In this document: piece by piece, positions 36,432 to 46,645 of the stretch
Layout: every line of letters begins with the position of its first letter
How positions within the stretch are numbered: the stretch's first letter is position 1
Source of the DNA: Enterococcus alishanensis
Lineage (GTDB): Bacteria; Bacillota; Bacilli; Lactobacillales; Enterococcaceae
Assembly (NCBI RefSeq): GCF_019218635.1
Contig: NZ_JAHUZB010000001.1
Coordinates: 372,001 to 436,000 of the forward strand
Reading direction: 5' to 3'
Length of the DNA stretch: 64,000 nucleotides
Notes under the pieces: generated by a model
The model's database searches: none
Seen by the model: only the letters and a program-made list of their open reading frames with translations
Told to the model about the DNA's origin: nothing
Program-made: the position numbers and the translations under genes

Positions 36432-37829
36432 TTATCCGATAATAATTTTTTCTTCAGGAAACTCGTAACCAATATCGCGGGTTTCTTTTGGTACAAAGAG
36501 CATTAAAGTATACAGCATGCCGATTCGACCAATAAACATTAATAAAGCAATCATCAATTTACCTGTTATAGATAAATCTGGTGTGATGCCTAATGATAGT
36601 CCGGTGGTTCCAAAGGCTGAAGTAACCTCGACAATGATTGCTACCAAAGAATGTTTTTCTGTAGCAGTCAAAAATAAGATACTAAAAAAACACATTCCAG
36701 CTGAAAGCATAAAAACTACAACCGATTTTCTGACATCTTCTGGTGGAATTTTACGACCAAAAACATTAATGTCATTTTCATTTTTCAAGAAAGAATAGAG
36801 ATATAATCCGATAATTGCAACGGTTGTCGTTCGAACACCACCGCCAACGGAACTAGGTGAACAGCCAATAAACATCAGCATGGAAAAGACAATCAAAGTA
36901 GTACCTTGGAATTGGTTTAAATCATGAATTTGTAAGCCAGCATTACGGGTAGTCATGGAATAAAAGCCAGCATTTAACCATTGGTCTAAGAAATTCATCT
37001 GATTAAAACTATGGTCTTTTTCCAGTAACCAAATAATTAATGCGCCGCCGATAAATAAAATTACGAAAGCTAAAAGGGCAATTTTAGAAAAGAGTGAAAA
37101 ACGAAAGGGCATTCGGTCTTTTTTTATTTTGTGAAAAACCCAGCCATGAAAATCCATCATCACTGGAAAACCAATCCCACCGATAAAAATCAATAGCATA
37201 ACCGTTAGAATGAAAAAATGATCATTCGCGAAGGGAATAATCGAATCACCAGTCACGTCAAAACCTGAATTGGTAACCGCCGAAATTGCTTGATAAAAAC
37301 CATAGAAAATTGCCTGGCTGATTTTTTTGTAAGAACCACTTAAATAAAAATGAAGAGAAAATAAAATGCCAAAAATCAATTCAACCCACAGAATCATCTT
37401 AAAAGTAACCTTGATTAGATTAACAATCCCACTTAAACGAGGTTGATTCATATCAGTCATAATTAGTTGCCTTTGTTTTAAGGTGATTTTTCGTTTAGAA
37501 ACAATGAAAAAGAAAGTGCTAATCATCATGATCCCTAAACCACCAACATGAAATAGAATTTCCAATAAAACAACGCCACGATCATTAAAAATTTCGTGAA
37601 TATTGAAAGTCGTTAAACCAGTTACCGAAATAGTTGAAATAGCCATAAATAGCATATCTAAAAAAGAAGCATGGGAATCAGGTTGTCGAAAAATCGGCAA
37701 ATAAAATAAGCCTAATGCTAAAATCGTCATTACAATATAGTAGGAAACAATAATTTGAATCGACGAAAAACGATTGGTTAATTTTTGCCACTGTTTTTTC
37801 AAAAAGTCGAAGCGTTGTTCTAAGTGCAT
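36432..37829 (-). CDS. ktrB: Potassium uptake membrane subunit (KtrB/TrkH family)
   Basis: A 465-residue membrane protein with four repeated M1-P-M2 units. Selectivity-filter segments are visible as STISVTGLTT, ISAVTNSGFDVTG, MTTRNAGL and SAFGTTGLSLG, each with the conserved glycine. It forms the K+ channel part of a Ktr-type uptake system. The cytoplasmic RCK subunit KtrA is not adjacent and must be elsewhere, as is common in Firmicutes (ktrCD-like). The ATG at 37829 has AGGAG 7 bases upstream and removes 15 residues from the longest frame. Confidence 0.9.
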   Translation of the reverse strand: MHLEQRFDFLKKQWQKLTNRFSSIQIIVSYYIVMTILALGLFYLPIFRQPDSHASFLDMLFMAISTISVTGLTTFNIHEIFNDRGVVLLEILFHVGGLGIMMISTFFFIVSKRKITLKQRQLIMTDMNQPRLSGIVNLIKVTFKMILWVELIFGILFSLHFYLSGSYKKISQAIFYGFYQAISAVTNSGFDVTGDSIIPFANDHFFILTVMLLIFIGGIGFPVMMDFHGWVFHKIKKDRMPFRFSLFSKIALLAFVILFIGGALIIWLLEKDHSFNQMNFLDQWLNAGFYSMTTRNAGLQIHDLNQFQGTTLIVFSMLMFIGCSPSSVGGGVRTTTVAIIGLYLYSFLKNENDINVFGRKIPPEDVRKSVVVFMLSAGMCFFSILFLTATEKHSLVAIIVEVTSAFGTTGLSLGITPDLSITGKLMIALLMFIGRIGMLYTLMLFVPKETRDIGYEFPEEKIIIG

Positions 37830-37903
37830 AGGGGTACTCCTAAATTTTTTTCTTAATCTTAGTATAGCAGACAATCAAAAAAACGCGCTGAAAATCAGTG
37901 CGT

Positions 37904-38263
37904 TTAATCATTTACTGGTTTATTGTAACCTTTATCAGCAAAAGGTTGTAGCTTTTCCAGCCATTCTTTTTGCAGTTTTTTTAATTCTTGCTTCATATTA
38001 GTGACTTTATCAGTGTCTTTTTCCCAAAGAACTTCAAAACTGAAATTTTCTGCTCCCAATTGATTCCAGTCTTCTTGTAGTGGTGTGCCATGATAAAAAT
38101 TATTATTTAAATTTAATTGATAAAAATGCCAACGATTTTTTGTATTAGGAACGGCTTTGATAAAGATTTTTCCATTTAATTTATTTTTTATTTGAATGAC
38201 GCCGTAATATGTTTTTTGCTGTTTGTATTCTTGCAATAATGCTTTTTTTCTCGCTGAATCCAT
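37904..38263 (-). CDS. Degenerate GIY-YIG-like protein
   Basis: A 119-residue protein resembling the short Bacillus/Enterococcus 'GIY-YIG nuclease family' proteins. The first strand reads YYGVIQIKNKLNGKIFIK, a weak version of GIY...YIG, and the later block is LQEDWNQLGAENFSFEVLW. The full catalytic set (Tyr, Arg, Glu, Asn) is not clear, so nuclease activity is uncertain. It follows the DUF2087 regulator by 12 bases on the minus strand; this pairing recurs in Firmicutes, to my knowledge. Function unknown. Confidence 0.7.
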   Translation of the reverse strand: MDSARKKALLQEYKQQKTYYGVIQIKNKLNGKIFIKAVPNTKNRWHFYQLNLNNNFYHGTPLQEDWNQLGAENFSFEVLWEKDTDKVTNMKQELKKLQKEWLEKLQPFADKGYNKPVND

Positions 38264-38275
38264 CTTAAATCTCCT

Positions 38276-39010
38276 TTACTTGTTGCTTTCCCGCCAATAT
38301 TTTTTTCCATCGGTTGTACGACTTAAAAAACCGTAGTCAATCAAATAGCGTCTTAAGGTTACATAATCAAAATAGATCTCAGTCAAGTATTGGTTCAATT
38401 CCTTTTCTGTCAGCATCGTTTCTGTTGGAATTTCCTCAATCACTCGATTTAAGATGGCGATGATTTTCTTTTGACCTTTAGGTAGTTGTTTTAATTGAAC
38501 GCCTTTTGAAAAATCAAAGTATTTTTTTATTAAGGCTGTATATTCCTCTTCAGTAATTGCAAATCGATCATCTACATCAGTAGCTTTTAGTGGAATTGGT
38601 AAATAATCGTCCTTTTGAAAGACATTTTCAAAGGTTGCTAAGTATAGTTTGGCTTGTTTCGCTTTTTGACGGAAGGTAAATTTTTGATGTCGAATGGTTG
38701 ATGGGCTGACTTTAAAAAGTTCGGCAATTTCAGCATCTTTTTTTCCGCTAGCAAAAGCCGTTAATAAATCTTTTTGCTTATCTGTCAAAGTATTGTATTT
38801 ACTGTCCAGATGAATTAAAGGATTCGTTTTACCTGCATGATTTTTAATCAAATGTTGAATGACTGCTTGTTCAGCTGAGAAGAATTTTTCGCCGATTTGA
38901 AATATTTCCTCTTCAGCAAAAACGGCATCACAATAATTACAATGATACTTATTATCAGCTAGATGCCAGCCTTGTTTGATTGCTTCTAAAGATAAATTAG
39001 TAATATCCAT
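38276..39010 (-). CDS. DUF2087-domain regulator with LuxR-type helix-turn-helix
   Basis: A 244-residue putative transcription factor. Residues 20-70 hold a C-x2-C...H-x4-H zinc-finger-like segment (YHCNYCDAVF, HLIKNH). A LuxR/GerE-type helix-turn-helix follows: LTDKQKDLLTAFASGKKDAEIAELF. The C-terminal DUF2087 domain reads KGQKKIIAILNRV...YVTLRRYLIDYGFLSRT. The regulated genes are unknown; the linked GIY-YIG-like gene is the obvious partner. TAAACAGGAGGG ribosome site before the ATG. Confidence 0.8.
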   Translation of the reverse strand: MDITNLSLEAIKQGWHLADNKYHCNYCDAVFAEEEIFQIGEKFFSAEQAVIQHLIKNHAGKTNPLIHLDSKYNTLTDKQKDLLTAFASGKKDAEIAELFKVSPSTIRHQKFTFRQKAKQAKLYLATFENVFQKDDYLPIPLKATDVDDRFAITEEEYTALIKKYFDFSKGVQLKQLPKGQKKIIAILNRVIEEIPTETMLTEKELNQYLTEIYFDYVTLRRYLIDYGFLSRTTDGKKYWRESNK

Positions 39011-39059
39011 AATACCCTCCTGTTAAACATAATTATAATTTGTTTATTGAATTTGTCAA

Positions 39060-39097
39060 CAAAAAAAGACGAAGATTATTTATCAATCTTCGTCTAA
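39060..39097 (-). terminator. Terminator of the YfcC-family gene
   Basis: AGACGAAGATT and AATCTTCGTCT (39068-39095) form an 11-base stem; on the minus strand it is followed by seven Ts. Confidence 0.85.
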
Positions 39098-39109
39098 CAT
39101 TAACTTTTA

Positions 39110-40642
39110 TTAAATCAACACACCAATAATTAAGAAGACTAAGATAAGTACAACGGTCATTGCCAAAAGTTTCGTGACAAATTTCATCCACTTATCAAAG
39201 CCGACATTGACCATGGCTAATGAAACCAAAATCAAACCGGTCGGCGCCACCAAAGCAATGATTCCTTGGCCCCAGTTGTAGGCATCAATTATCATTGCCC
39301 GATCGATCCCAACCACATCAGCTAACGGTGCCATAATCGGCATTGAAAGTACCGCTAAGCCAGAAGATGATTGGATAAAGAAACCTAAAATAATATAAAC
39401 AAAGAATAAGACACAAATAAATAATACGCTATTCATGCCACTAATTTTATTGCTAAAGAAGTTCATGATTGTGTCACTGACAAAGCTGTTTTCCATTACG
39501 ATCCCGACGGAACGAGCAATCCCGACAGTTAAGGCAACGCCTAATAAATCAGCTGCACCGGCCACAAAGCTGTTGATGAATTTCTTTTCACCTAAGCCAG
39601 CAACAAAAGCCAAGATATAAGTGACGCCCAAGAAAACTACTGCAATTTCAGTGAAATACCAACCTAATTGTTGTACCCCCCAGATCATCACCACGAAGCC
39701 CATTACAAAAGTAATTAACGTAAGTTTCTGACGACCACTGAAAAGGGAACGTTCTTCTAAATCTAAATCGCCTAAAAAATGCGCCCGATCTTCACCAGCA
39801 GTGTCTGCCACCAATGATTTTTCGGGATTTAAACGAACTTTTTCGGCATAACGAATGGTATAAACAATGGATAAACCAACAGCAGCTATCCACATTGCAA
39901 CCCGTAAACCCATTCCTTCGGTGAAGTTTATCCCAGCAGCATTTGAAGCGATAACTGTTGAGAAAGGGTTGACAGTCGATGCCATGGTTCCAATCGCTGT
40001 TCCCAGATAAATCGTGGCGACCGCGGTGAGTGTGTCATAACCAGCTAATAGGAAAATCGGAATCAAAATGGGATAAAAGGCAATCGTTTCTTCTGCCAAA
40101 CCAAAAGTAGTACCGCCTAAAGCAATTAAAGTTAAAACGATGACAATTAACCATTTTTGTTTATTCTTTAGTTTGTCTGATAAACGCATCATACCGGCAT
40201 TCATCGCACCTGTAGCATTAACGATACCGATGACACCACCTAGAATTAAAATAAATATAATAATATCAATACTGTCGGCAATCCCTTGGACTTGGGCAGA
40301 TAGAAATTGATAGATTGTTCCTGTAACTCCCCGTGCAGGCTTCTCAATCTCTTCATAAGATCCAGGAATCGCTGCTGGACGGTAGATCGTCCCATCCCTA
40401 AATTTTTCCACGTCCATCTTGATGTCATAATCATTTAAAGTTGCTTGCGTTGCAGGTTCTGTAGCTTCCTTCCCAGAAGGTGCAGTAATAACAAATTCAT
40501 CGCTTTCACCATCGTACATTAAAGTACTGTATTTACCTGAAGGGATAAAAAAGGTGAGGGCTTGTACCATAATTAATACGATGATAATTACCGTATAGGC
40601 ACTGGGAAATGAACGCTTTTTCTTTTGTGGGACTTCTTCCAT
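39110..40642 (-). CDS. YfcC/DcuC-family anaerobic carrier
   Basis: A 510-residue membrane protein with about 12 hydrophobic segments and a large extracellular loop after helix 1. Family PF03606 (C4-dicarboxylate anaerobic carrier, YfcC) is suggested by GGTTFGLAEETIAFYP, GTAIGTMASTVNPFST and the terminal FIQSSSGLAVLSMPIMAPLAD (listed in part). Members move dicarboxylates, basic amino acids or peptides; the substrate here is unknown. No arginine deiminase gene is near, so an ArcD role is not supported. The ATG at 40642 has AAAAGGAG 9 bases upstream; an alternative TTG at 40651 overlaps that site. The 250-base gap to tdk is divergent promoter space. Confidence 0.85.
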   Translation of the reverse strand: MEEVPQKKKRSFPSAYTVIIIVLIMVQALTFFIPSGKYSTLMYDGESDEFVITAPSGKEATEPATQATLNDYDIKMDVEKFRDGTIYRPAAIPGSYEEIEKPARGVTGTIYQFLSAQVQGIADSIDIIIFILILGGVIGIVNATGAMNAGMMRLSDKLKNKQKWLIVIVLTLIALGGTTFGLAEETIAFYPILIPIFLLAGYDTLTAVATIYLGTAIGTMASTVNPFSTVIASNAAGINFTEGMGLRVAMWIAAVGLSIVYTIRYAEKVRLNPEKSLVADTAGEDRAHFLGDLDLEERSLFSGRQKLTLITFVMGFVVMIWGVQQLGWYFTEIAVVFLGVTYILAFVAGLGEKKFINSFVAGAADLLGVALTVGIARSVGIVMENSFVSDTIMNFFSNKISGMNSVLFICVLFFVYIILGFFIQSSSGLAVLSMPIMAPLADVVGIDRAMIIDAYNWGQGIIALVAPTGLILVSLAMVNVGFDKWMKFVTKLLAMTVVLILVFLIIGVLI

Positions 40643-40903
40643 TTTTAACAACTCCTTTTATATTTTAAGGACTTTCTTAAAATGCCCTTAATTTATTATA
40701 CAACGCATTTCTTTGATCAAAAATAATTGAAAAGATTATCATTTTTATATTATTTAATTTTAATTTAAGAAGAGGGATAACAGCTTGTATTTTATTTAAT
40801 CGTTACAAAATATAGTGAATGGTAGTGAAGCAATAGAAAAATCTGTAAATATCAGTCTTTTTCTGCTATGATATTTTAGGAACTATTTGGAAAGGTGATA
40901 CTA

Positions 40904-41485
40904 ATGGCACAGCTTTTTTTTAAATACGGCGCAATGAATAGTGGAAAGACTATTGAGATTTTAAAAGTTGCTCACAATTATGAAGAACAGAACAAACCCG
41001 TTGTCTTAATGACAAGTGGTTTAGATACAAGAGATGGTGTTGGCAGAATTGCTAGTCGTATCGGCTTAAGTCGTGAGGCGCAACCGATTTTTGCAGACAC
41101 CAATGTTTTTGAAGAAATTAGGCAGTTAGACTACAAGCCTTATTGTATTTTAATTGATGAAGCACAGTTTCTACTGAAACATCATGTCTTAGAATTTGCT
41201 AAAATTGTTGATCAGTTGGGCATACCAGTGATGGCCTTTGGTTTAAAAAATGATTTTAGAAATGAACTATTTGAAGGCTCAAAATATCTTTTATTATATG
41301 CAGATAAATTAGAAGAATTAAAAACCATTTGTTGGTTCTGTCACAAAAAGGCAATCATGAACTTGCACTATATTGATGGCAAACCCGTTTATGAAGGAGA
41401 CCAAGTGCAAATTGGCGGAAATGAAGCTTATTACCCAGTTTGTCGTAACCACTATTTACACCCAGAAATTAAGGAGGAAACATAA
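40904..41485 (+). CDS. tdk: Thymidine kinase
   Basis: A 193-residue type II thymidine kinase, which phosphorylates thymidine in the salvage pathway. The P-loop is GAMNSGKT, the DEAQF box is intact, and a zinc site is formed by the C-W-F-C pair and the terminal CRNHY block. The ATG at 40904 has AAAGGTGA 6 bases upstream; the GTG at 40895 sits within that site. It lies three bases before the prfA start and opens the tdk-prfA-prmC operon, a gene order shared by many Firmicutes. Confidence 0.95.
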   Translation: MAQLFFKYGAMNSGKTIEILKVAHNYEEQNKPVVLMTSGLDTRDGVGRIASRIGLSREAQPIFADTNVFEEIRQLDYKPYCILIDEAQFLLKHHVLEFAKIVDQLGIPVMAFGLKNDFRNELFEGSKYLLLYADKLEELKTICWFCHKKAIMNLHYIDGKPVYEGDQVQIGGNEAYYPVCRNHYLHPEIKEET

Positions 41486-41488
41486 TCC

Positions 41489-42562
41489 ATGTACGATCAA
41501 ATGCAAGCAATTGAAGATCGATATGAAGAACTCGGAGAATTATTAAGTGATCCAGCGGTAATCTCTGATACAAATCGTTTTATGCAATTGTCAAAAGAAG
41601 AAGCAAATACTCGTGAGACCGTTGAAACTTATCGTCGATACAAAAAGGTCGTTGAAGGAATCAGTGAAGCCGAAGAATTACTAGGTGAAAACTTAGATGC
41701 TGAACTAGCTGAAATGGCAAAAGAAGAACTAGCGGATTTAAAAAAAGAAAAAGAAGTATTAGAAGACGAAATCAAAATTTTGTTGCTACCTAAAGATCCT
41801 AATGATGATAAAAATATTATTATGGAAATTCGTGGTGCAGCTGGTGGTGATGAAGCAGCTTTATTTGCTGGTGACTTATTTAATATGTACCAAAAATATG
41901 CTGAAGGCCAAGGCTGGCGCACTGAAGTTTTAGAAGCAAACGTAACAGGCATCGGCGGTTATAAAGAAGTTATTATGATGATTACTGGTGACAATGTCTA
42001 CTCAAAATTAAAATATGAAAGTGGCGCCCACAGAGTGCAACGGGTACCATCGACTGAATCGCAAGGTCGGATTCATACTTCAACATCGACAGTGGTAGTC
42101 ATGCCAGAGGCGGAAGAAGTTGAAATTGATATTGCTGATAAAGATATTCGAACAGATATCTATCATGCTTCAGGCGCCGGCGGGCAGCACGTCAACAAGA
42201 CTGCATCGGCTGTTCGTTTAACACATATTCCAACTGGAGTGGTGGTAGCAATGCAAGATGAACGTTCACAAATTAAAAATCGCGAAAAAGCTATGAAGAT
42301 TTTACGTGCCCGAGTGTATGATAAAATTTCATCAGAAGCTCAAAGTGAATACGACGCATCAAGAAAGTCAGCAGTCGGTACTGGTGATCGTTCTGAAAGA
42401 ATTAGAACATATAATTACCCACAAAATCGGGTAACTGATCATCGGATTGGTTTGACAATCCAAAAACTAGATCAAATTTTAGCTGGTAAATTAGATGAAG
42501 TTGTTGATGCTTTGATTCTTTACGATCAAACGAAGAAATTGGAAGAATTACAAAATGTCTAA
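41489..42562 (+). CDS. prfA: Peptide chain release factor 1
   Basis: A 357-residue RF1 that terminates translation at UAA and UAG. The GGQ hydrolysis motif is at residues 231-233 in [13 protein letters not shown], and the domain 2 region contains [18 protein letters not shown]. The anticodon-like PxT element is in the same region. Its last bases overlap the prmC start by 8, fitting the functional pairing: PrmC methylates the Gln of GGQ. Confidence 0.97.
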   Translation: MYDQMQAIEDRYEELGELLSDPAVISDTNRFMQLSKEEANTRETVETYRRYKKVVEGISEAEELLGENLDAELAEMAKEELADLKKEKEVLEDEIKILLLPKDPNDDKNIIMEIRGAAGGDEAALFAGDLFNMYQKYAEGQGWRTEVLEANVTGIGGYKEVIMMITGDNVYSKLKYESGAHRVQRVPSTESQGRIHTSTSTVVVMPEAEEVEIDIADKDIRTDIYHASGAGGQHVNKTASAVRLTHIPTGVVVAMQDERSQIKNREKAMKILRARVYDKISSEAQSEYDASRKSAVGTGDRSERIRTYNYPQNRVTDHRIGLTIQKLDQILAGKLDEVVDALILYDQTKKLEELQNV

Positions 42563-43385
42563 AAGCTATTTAGAAGTCCTGACCAGGGCTTCTTCTTTTT
42601 TAGAGCGTCATGGAAAAGAAGGCCATGCAATAGAATATTTATTTTTAGCACGCAAAAATTGGGATAAAACCACTTGGTTATTAAATATGCGCAAGTCAAT
42701 CTCACCGGTTGATGAAGCAATGATTGAAGCTGATTTAGCTGAGCTAATGAAAGACATTCCACCCCAATACCTATTAGGTTATGAAGAATTTTATGGTCAA
42801 ACTTTTAAAGTGACTAAAGACACTTTAATTCCGCGACCTGAAACAGAAGAATTAGTTGCTTTATGTCTAGCTGACAATCCTAAAAAAGATTTAAAAGTAA
42901 CCGATATCGGGACAGGCACAGGGGTGATCGCCATTAGTTTGAAATTAGCGCGACCTTCTTGGCAAGTCACAGCATTAGATATTTCAACAGCAGCACTGGA
43001 AGTGGCAAAAATGAATGCTGAAAATTTGTCTGCAGAAGTTCATTTTAAAAAAAGTGATGTTCTAGCAAAATTGACAGAAAAACAAGATATCATTATTAGT
43101 AATCCGCCATATATTTCAGCTGATGAATGGGAATTAATGGATGTCAGTGTCCGTAAGTTTGAACCGAAACAAGCATTATTTGCCGATAATCAAGGATTGG
43201 CAATCTATCAGAAAATTGCTAAAGAAGCACCGAAATTATTAAATCCTCAAGGAAAAATTTATTTAGAAATTGGCTTCCAACAGGCAGACTCTGTTAAAGA
43301 AATCTTTCAACAAGCTTTTCCAGCTAAAGAAGTCAATCTGAAAAAAGATTTGTTTGGTTTGGATCGGATGATTGTCGTTGAATAA
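42555..43385 (+). CDS. prmC: Release factor glutamine methyltransferase
   Basis: A 276-residue SAM-dependent N5-glutamine methyltransferase that modifies the GGQ glutamine of RF1 and RF2. The methyl-transfer motif is NPPY in IISNPPYIS; the SAM-binding loop is [10 protein letters not shown]; the N-terminal helical domain precedes them. The ATG overlaps the prfA stop region by 8 bases. No terminator is obvious before the next gene; the 190-base gap holds the DnaA-box cluster. Confidence 0.95.
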   Translation: MSKSYLEVLTRASSFLERHGKEGHAIEYLFLARKNWDKTTWLLNMRKSISPVDEAMIEADLAELMKDIPPQYLLGYEEFYGQTFKVTKDTLIPRPETEELVALCLADNPKKDLKVTDIGTGTGVIAISLKLARPSWQVTALDISTAALEVAKMNAENLSAEVHFKKSDVLAKLTEKQDIIISNPPYISADEWELMDVSVRKFEPKQALFADNQGLAIYQKIAKEAPKLLNPQGKIYLEIGFQQADSVKEIFQQAFPAKEVNLKKDLFGLDRMIVVE

Positions 43386-43465
43386 AATCTGGGGATAAAA
43401 ATTTTATTTTTCTTTCATAATTTATAAAAAAACTGATGGTATCAGTCTTGAAAACGAATTAAAAG

Positions 43466-43575
43466 TTATCAACAAGGTTATGCACACTTGACAAAAGATT
43501 TATCCACAAGTCGTGGGTAACTTAAAATAAGTGTTTGGAAAATTGGGAAATCAAGATAATAGGAGTTGTGGATAA
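43466..43575. promoter_or_regulatory. Cluster of DnaA boxes upstream of the tsaC/ywlC-like gene
   Basis: Three exact TTATNCACA boxes and one near match lie within 110 bases: TTATCAACA (43466, one mismatch), TTATGCACA (43478), TTATCCACA (43500) and, inverted, TGTGGATAA (43567-43575). A further TTATCCACA lies inside the gene at 43909. Four related 9-mers in so short a span are unlikely by chance. It is not oriC: no dnaA, dnaN or AT-rich unwinding array is present. DnaA may repress or bind here as a titration or transcription control site. Confidence 0.6.
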
Positions 43576-43578
43576 ACT

Positions 43579-44589
43579 GTGGAAACAAAAATATTTAAAG
43601 CGGCAGATTTGCCGCAGGTGATTGATTTATTAAAAAGCGGCGAGGTAGTCGCTTTTCCCACGGAAACTGTCTATGGATTGGGTGCTGACGCGCTTTTGCC
43701 AGCAGCTGTCAAGCAAGTTTTTGCGGTCAAAGGACGTCCCGCTGACAATCCTTTAATTGTGCACGTATCAGACTTTGAAATGACGAAACAATTTGTGGAA
43801 AAGTATCATCCTTTAACTCAACAGATCATAAAAGAATTCTGGCCAGGACCGTTGACATTAATTTTTGAATTAAAAAAAGGTGCATTAAATCCTGTTGTTA
43901 CAGGTGGTTTATCCACAGCAGCATTTCGAGTGCCAGACAATAAAATAACGTTAAAATTAATAAAAGAAGCGGGATTTCCTTTAGTCGGACCTAGTGCCAA
44001 TACCTCTGGCAAGCCGAGTCCAACGACAGCTGAACATGTCTATCACGATTTAAATGGAAAAATAGCAGGGATTCTAGATGACGGTGCGACACAAATTGGT
44101 GTTGAATCAACCGTATTAGATTTAAGTGGTGACGTACCGACTATTTTACGACCGGGAGCAGTCACTAAGGAAATTTTGGAAGATGTTTTAGGAATTGAGG
44201 TTCCTCTGGATGCTCATTTGGTAAAAGAAACTGAAACACCAAAAGCACCGGGAATGAAATATAAACACTATTCGCCGGACACACCGGTTTATATGGTGGA
44301 AAATTCTGATTGGCCAGCCGCTATTGATTGGGCAAAAAGTGAGAATTTACGAGTGGGTATTTTAGCAGGTCCAGCGATTAGTGATAAATTTACTGGATTG
44401 AATCATTTTATTTTTGAGAACGATTCGATTGAAGCAGCTACTCATGGTTTGTTTAGTGGGTTACGAGCACTGGATCAGAGAGAAGATGTTGACATCATAT
44501 TTGCTAATGTTTTTTCTGAGATAGATCTAGGTTTGGCTTATATGAATCGATTAAAAAAAGCGGCAGGACAAAAATACTTCAAAAAATAA
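43579..44589 (+). CDS. ywlC: L-threonylcarbamoyladenylate synthase (YwlC/Sua5 type)
   Basis: A 336-residue Sua5-type enzyme that makes threonylcarbamoyl-AMP for t6A37 in ANN-decoding tRNAs. The N-terminal YrdC domain shows AFPTETVYGLGADA, KGRPADNPLIVH and VGPSANTSGKPSPT, and a C-terminal Sua5 domain follows after a linker (KAPGMKYKHYSPDTPV). The GTG at 43579 starts the frame; AGGAG is 13 bases upstream, which is long, so translation may be weak or start otherwise. The upstream DnaA boxes overlap its promoter region. Confidence 0.93.
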   Translation: METKIFKAADLPQVIDLLKSGEVVAFPTETVYGLGADALLPAAVKQVFAVKGRPADNPLIVHVSDFEMTKQFVEKYHPLTQQIIKEFWPGPLTLIFELKKGALNPVVTGGLSTAAFRVPDNKITLKLIKEAGFPLVGPSANTSGKPSPTTAEHVYHDLNGKIAGILDDGATQIGVESTVLDLSGDVPTILRPGAVTKEILEDVLGIEVPLDAHLVKETETPKAPGMKYKHYSPDTPVYMVENSDWPAAIDWAKSENLRVGILAGPAISDKFTGLNHFIFENDSIEAATHGLFSGLRALDQREDVDIIFANVFSEIDLGLAYMNRLKKAAGQKYFKK

Positions 44590-44665
44590 TTTGGCATAAT
44601 ATTCGATAAAAGGTTACAAATCTCGTATACTTAAAACTACTAAACAGTTAAGGGGTGGAGTGTTG

Positions 44666-45898
44666 ATGAATTACAAAGAATTAGACCCAGATTTATGGCG
44701 AGCAGTTTCCTTAGAGGAGGAGCGCCAACAGAACAATTTAGAATTGATCGCATCAGAAAATATTGTTTCAACGGCTGTTCGTGCAGCGCAAGGGACCGTT
44801 TTAACGAATAAATACGCAGAAGGTTACCCTGGTCGTCGTTATTATGGTGGTTGTGAATTTATTGATATTGTAGAAAATTTAGCAATTGATCGTGCCAAGG
44901 AATTATTTGATGCAAAATTTGCGAATGTTCAAGCTCATTCTGGTTCTCAAGCCAATCAAGCAGCTTATTTGTCACTGATTGAAGCTGGTGACTTAGTTTT
45001 AGGAATGGATTTATCAGCGGGCGGTCACTTAACTCATGGTTCTCCGGTAAACTTTAGCGGGAAAACCTATCACTTTGTAGGCTATGGTGTTGATCCAGAG
45101 TCTGAAACTATTGATTACGATGTTGTGCGCCAATTAGCGCTTGAACACAAACCAAAATTAATTGTCGCAGGAGCAAGTGCTTATTCTAGAACAATTGATT
45201 TTGCTAAGTTTAAAGAAATTGCTGATGAAGTTGATGCAAAATTAATGGTAGATATGGCCCATATTGCTGGATTGGTTGCGACTGGATTACATCCAAATCC
45301 AGTGCCATATGCTGATATTGTTACTTCTACGACTCATAAAACTTTGCGAGGACCTCGTGGTGGATTAATTTTAACTAATAATCCTGAGTTAGCGAAAAAA
45401 ATCAATAGCGCTGTTTTTCCAGGAACGCAAGGTGGCCCATTGGAGCACGTAATTGCTGCTAAAGCTGTCGCATTTAAAGAAGCTTTAATGCCTGATTTTA
45501 AAGAATACAGCCAACAAGTTTTAAATAATATTAAAGCGATGGAAACTGTTTTCAATGATACGCCAGAAATGCGAGTTGTCTCAGGCGGCAGTGACAATCA
45601 TTTACTTTTATTAGATTTAGCTGGTTTTGAGATTAGTGGACGTGAAGCTGAAGAAATGTTGGATTCAGTGAATATTACTGTAAACAAAAATTCAATTCCG
45701 TTTGAAACAAAAAGCCCAAGAGAAACCAGTGGCATTCGTGTCGGTACAGCGGCGATTACTTCTCGTGGTTTTGATGAAGAAGATACAAAAGCGGTAGCAC
45801 AAGCAATTATCGCTACACTAAAATCAAAAGGTGACAGCCAACAATTAGATAAAGTGAAAGCTGAAGTGTTGAGACTCACTCAGAAAAATCCTTTGTAA
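44666..45898 (+). CDS. glyA: Serine hydroxymethyltransferase
   Basis: A 410-residue PLP enzyme that interconverts serine and glycine and charges tetrahydrofolate with one-carbon units. The PLP lysine is in [12 protein letters not shown]; ENxxS-type and [15 protein letters not shown] stretches are intact. The ATG at 44666 is chosen because GGTGGAG lies just upstream; an earlier GTG at 44660 overlaps that site. It lies 70 bases before upp and is probably separately promoted. Confidence 0.96.
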   Translation: MNYKELDPDLWRAVSLEEERQQNNLELIASENIVSTAVRAAQGTVLTNKYAEGYPGRRYYGGCEFIDIVENLAIDRAKELFDAKFANVQAHSGSQANQAAYLSLIEAGDLVLGMDLSAGGHLTHGSPVNFSGKTYHFVGYGVDPESETIDYDVVRQLALEHKPKLIVAGASAYSRTIDFAKFKEIADEVDAKLMVDMAHIAGLVATGLHPNPVPYADIVTSTTHKTLRGPRGGLILTNNPELAKKINSAVFPGTQGGPLEHVIAAKAVAFKEALMPDFKEYSQQVLNNIKAMETVFNDTPEMRVVSGGSDNHLLLLDLAGFEISGREAEEMLDSVNITVNKNSIPFETKSPRETSGIRVGTAAITSRGFDEEDTKAVAQAIIATLKSKGDSQQLDKVKAEVLRLTQKNPL

Positions 45899-45967
45899 GA
45901 AAAACTTTTCTTATGGAAAAAGATAGCTTATAATAAGACAAAATGAGCACAAAAGGAGCAATTAAAA

Positions 45968-46597
45968 ATGGGTAAGTTTCAAGTAATCGATCATCCTTTA
46001 ATTCAACACAAATTAACAATTATTCGCGATAAAAACTGTGGTACAAAAGTTTTCCGTGAGGTTGTAGACGAAATTGCCATGTTAATGGCTTATGAAGTTT
46101 CTCGCGATATGCCTTTAGAAGATGTAGAGATCGAAACACCAATCACTATGTCCACTCAAAAAACTTTGTCAGGAAAAAAAGTGGCAATTGTGCCAATCTT
46201 GCGTGCAGGTCTAGGAATGGTTGATGGTATTTTAGAATTAATTCCAGCTGCCAAAGTAGGTCATGTGGGAATGTTCCGTGATGAAGAAACTTTAAAACCA
46301 CACGAATATTTCTTTAAAATGCCAGAAGATATTGATTCTCGTCAATTATTCGTAGTCGATCCAATGTTAGCGACTGGTGGATCTGCGATCATGGCAATTG
46401 ATTCATTAAAAAAACGTGGCGCTTCTAACATCAAATTCGTTTGTTTAGTTGCTGCTCCAGAAGGCGTAAAAGTATTACAAGATGCTCATCCAGATGTTGA
46501 TATTTATACTGCAGCATTAGATGATCATTTAAATGAACAAGGATACATTGTACCTGGTTTAGGTGATGCAGGCGACCGTTTATTCGGTACTAAATAA
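45968..46597 (+). CDS. upp: Uracil phosphoribosyltransferase
   Basis: A 209-residue pyrimidine salvage enzyme that forms UMP from uracil and PRPP. The PRPP-binding loop reads [10 protein letters not shown], and the C-terminal uracil-binding end is [24 protein letters not shown] precedes the ATG. A terminator follows directly. In Firmicutes upp commonly follows glyA, as here. Confidence 0.97.
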   Translation: MGKFQVIDHPLIQHKLTIIRDKNCGTKVFREVVDEIAMLMAYEVSRDMPLEDVEIETPITMSTQKTLSGKKVAIVPILRAGLGMVDGILELIPAAKVGHVGMFRDEETLKPHEYFFKMPEDIDSRQLFVVDPMLATGGSAIMAIDSLKKRGASNIKFVCLVAAPEGVKVLQDAHPDVDIYTAALDDHLNEQGYIVPGLGDAGDRLFGTK

Positions 46598-46600
46598 GAA

Positions 46601-46634
46601 AAAGACCGATTCTTTTTAAAGAATCGGTCTTTTA
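46601..46634. terminator. Terminator of upp (also serves the converging small gene)
   Basis: AAAGACCGATTC and GAATCGGTCTTT form a 12-base stem around a T/A loop, followed by Ts on the + strand and flanked by As for the minus strand. Confidence 0.85.
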
Positions 46635-46645
46635 TCTTATCAGCT

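Noticed and set aside
39110-40642. Arginine/ornithine antiporter ArcD
   Set aside because: No arc genes nearby and the sequence fits the wider YfcC/DcuC family without substrate-specific evidence.
43386-43578. Chromosomal replication origin
   Set aside because: DnaA boxes are present but there is no dnaA/dnaN/rpmH neighbourhood and no AT-rich 13-mer-like unwinding array.
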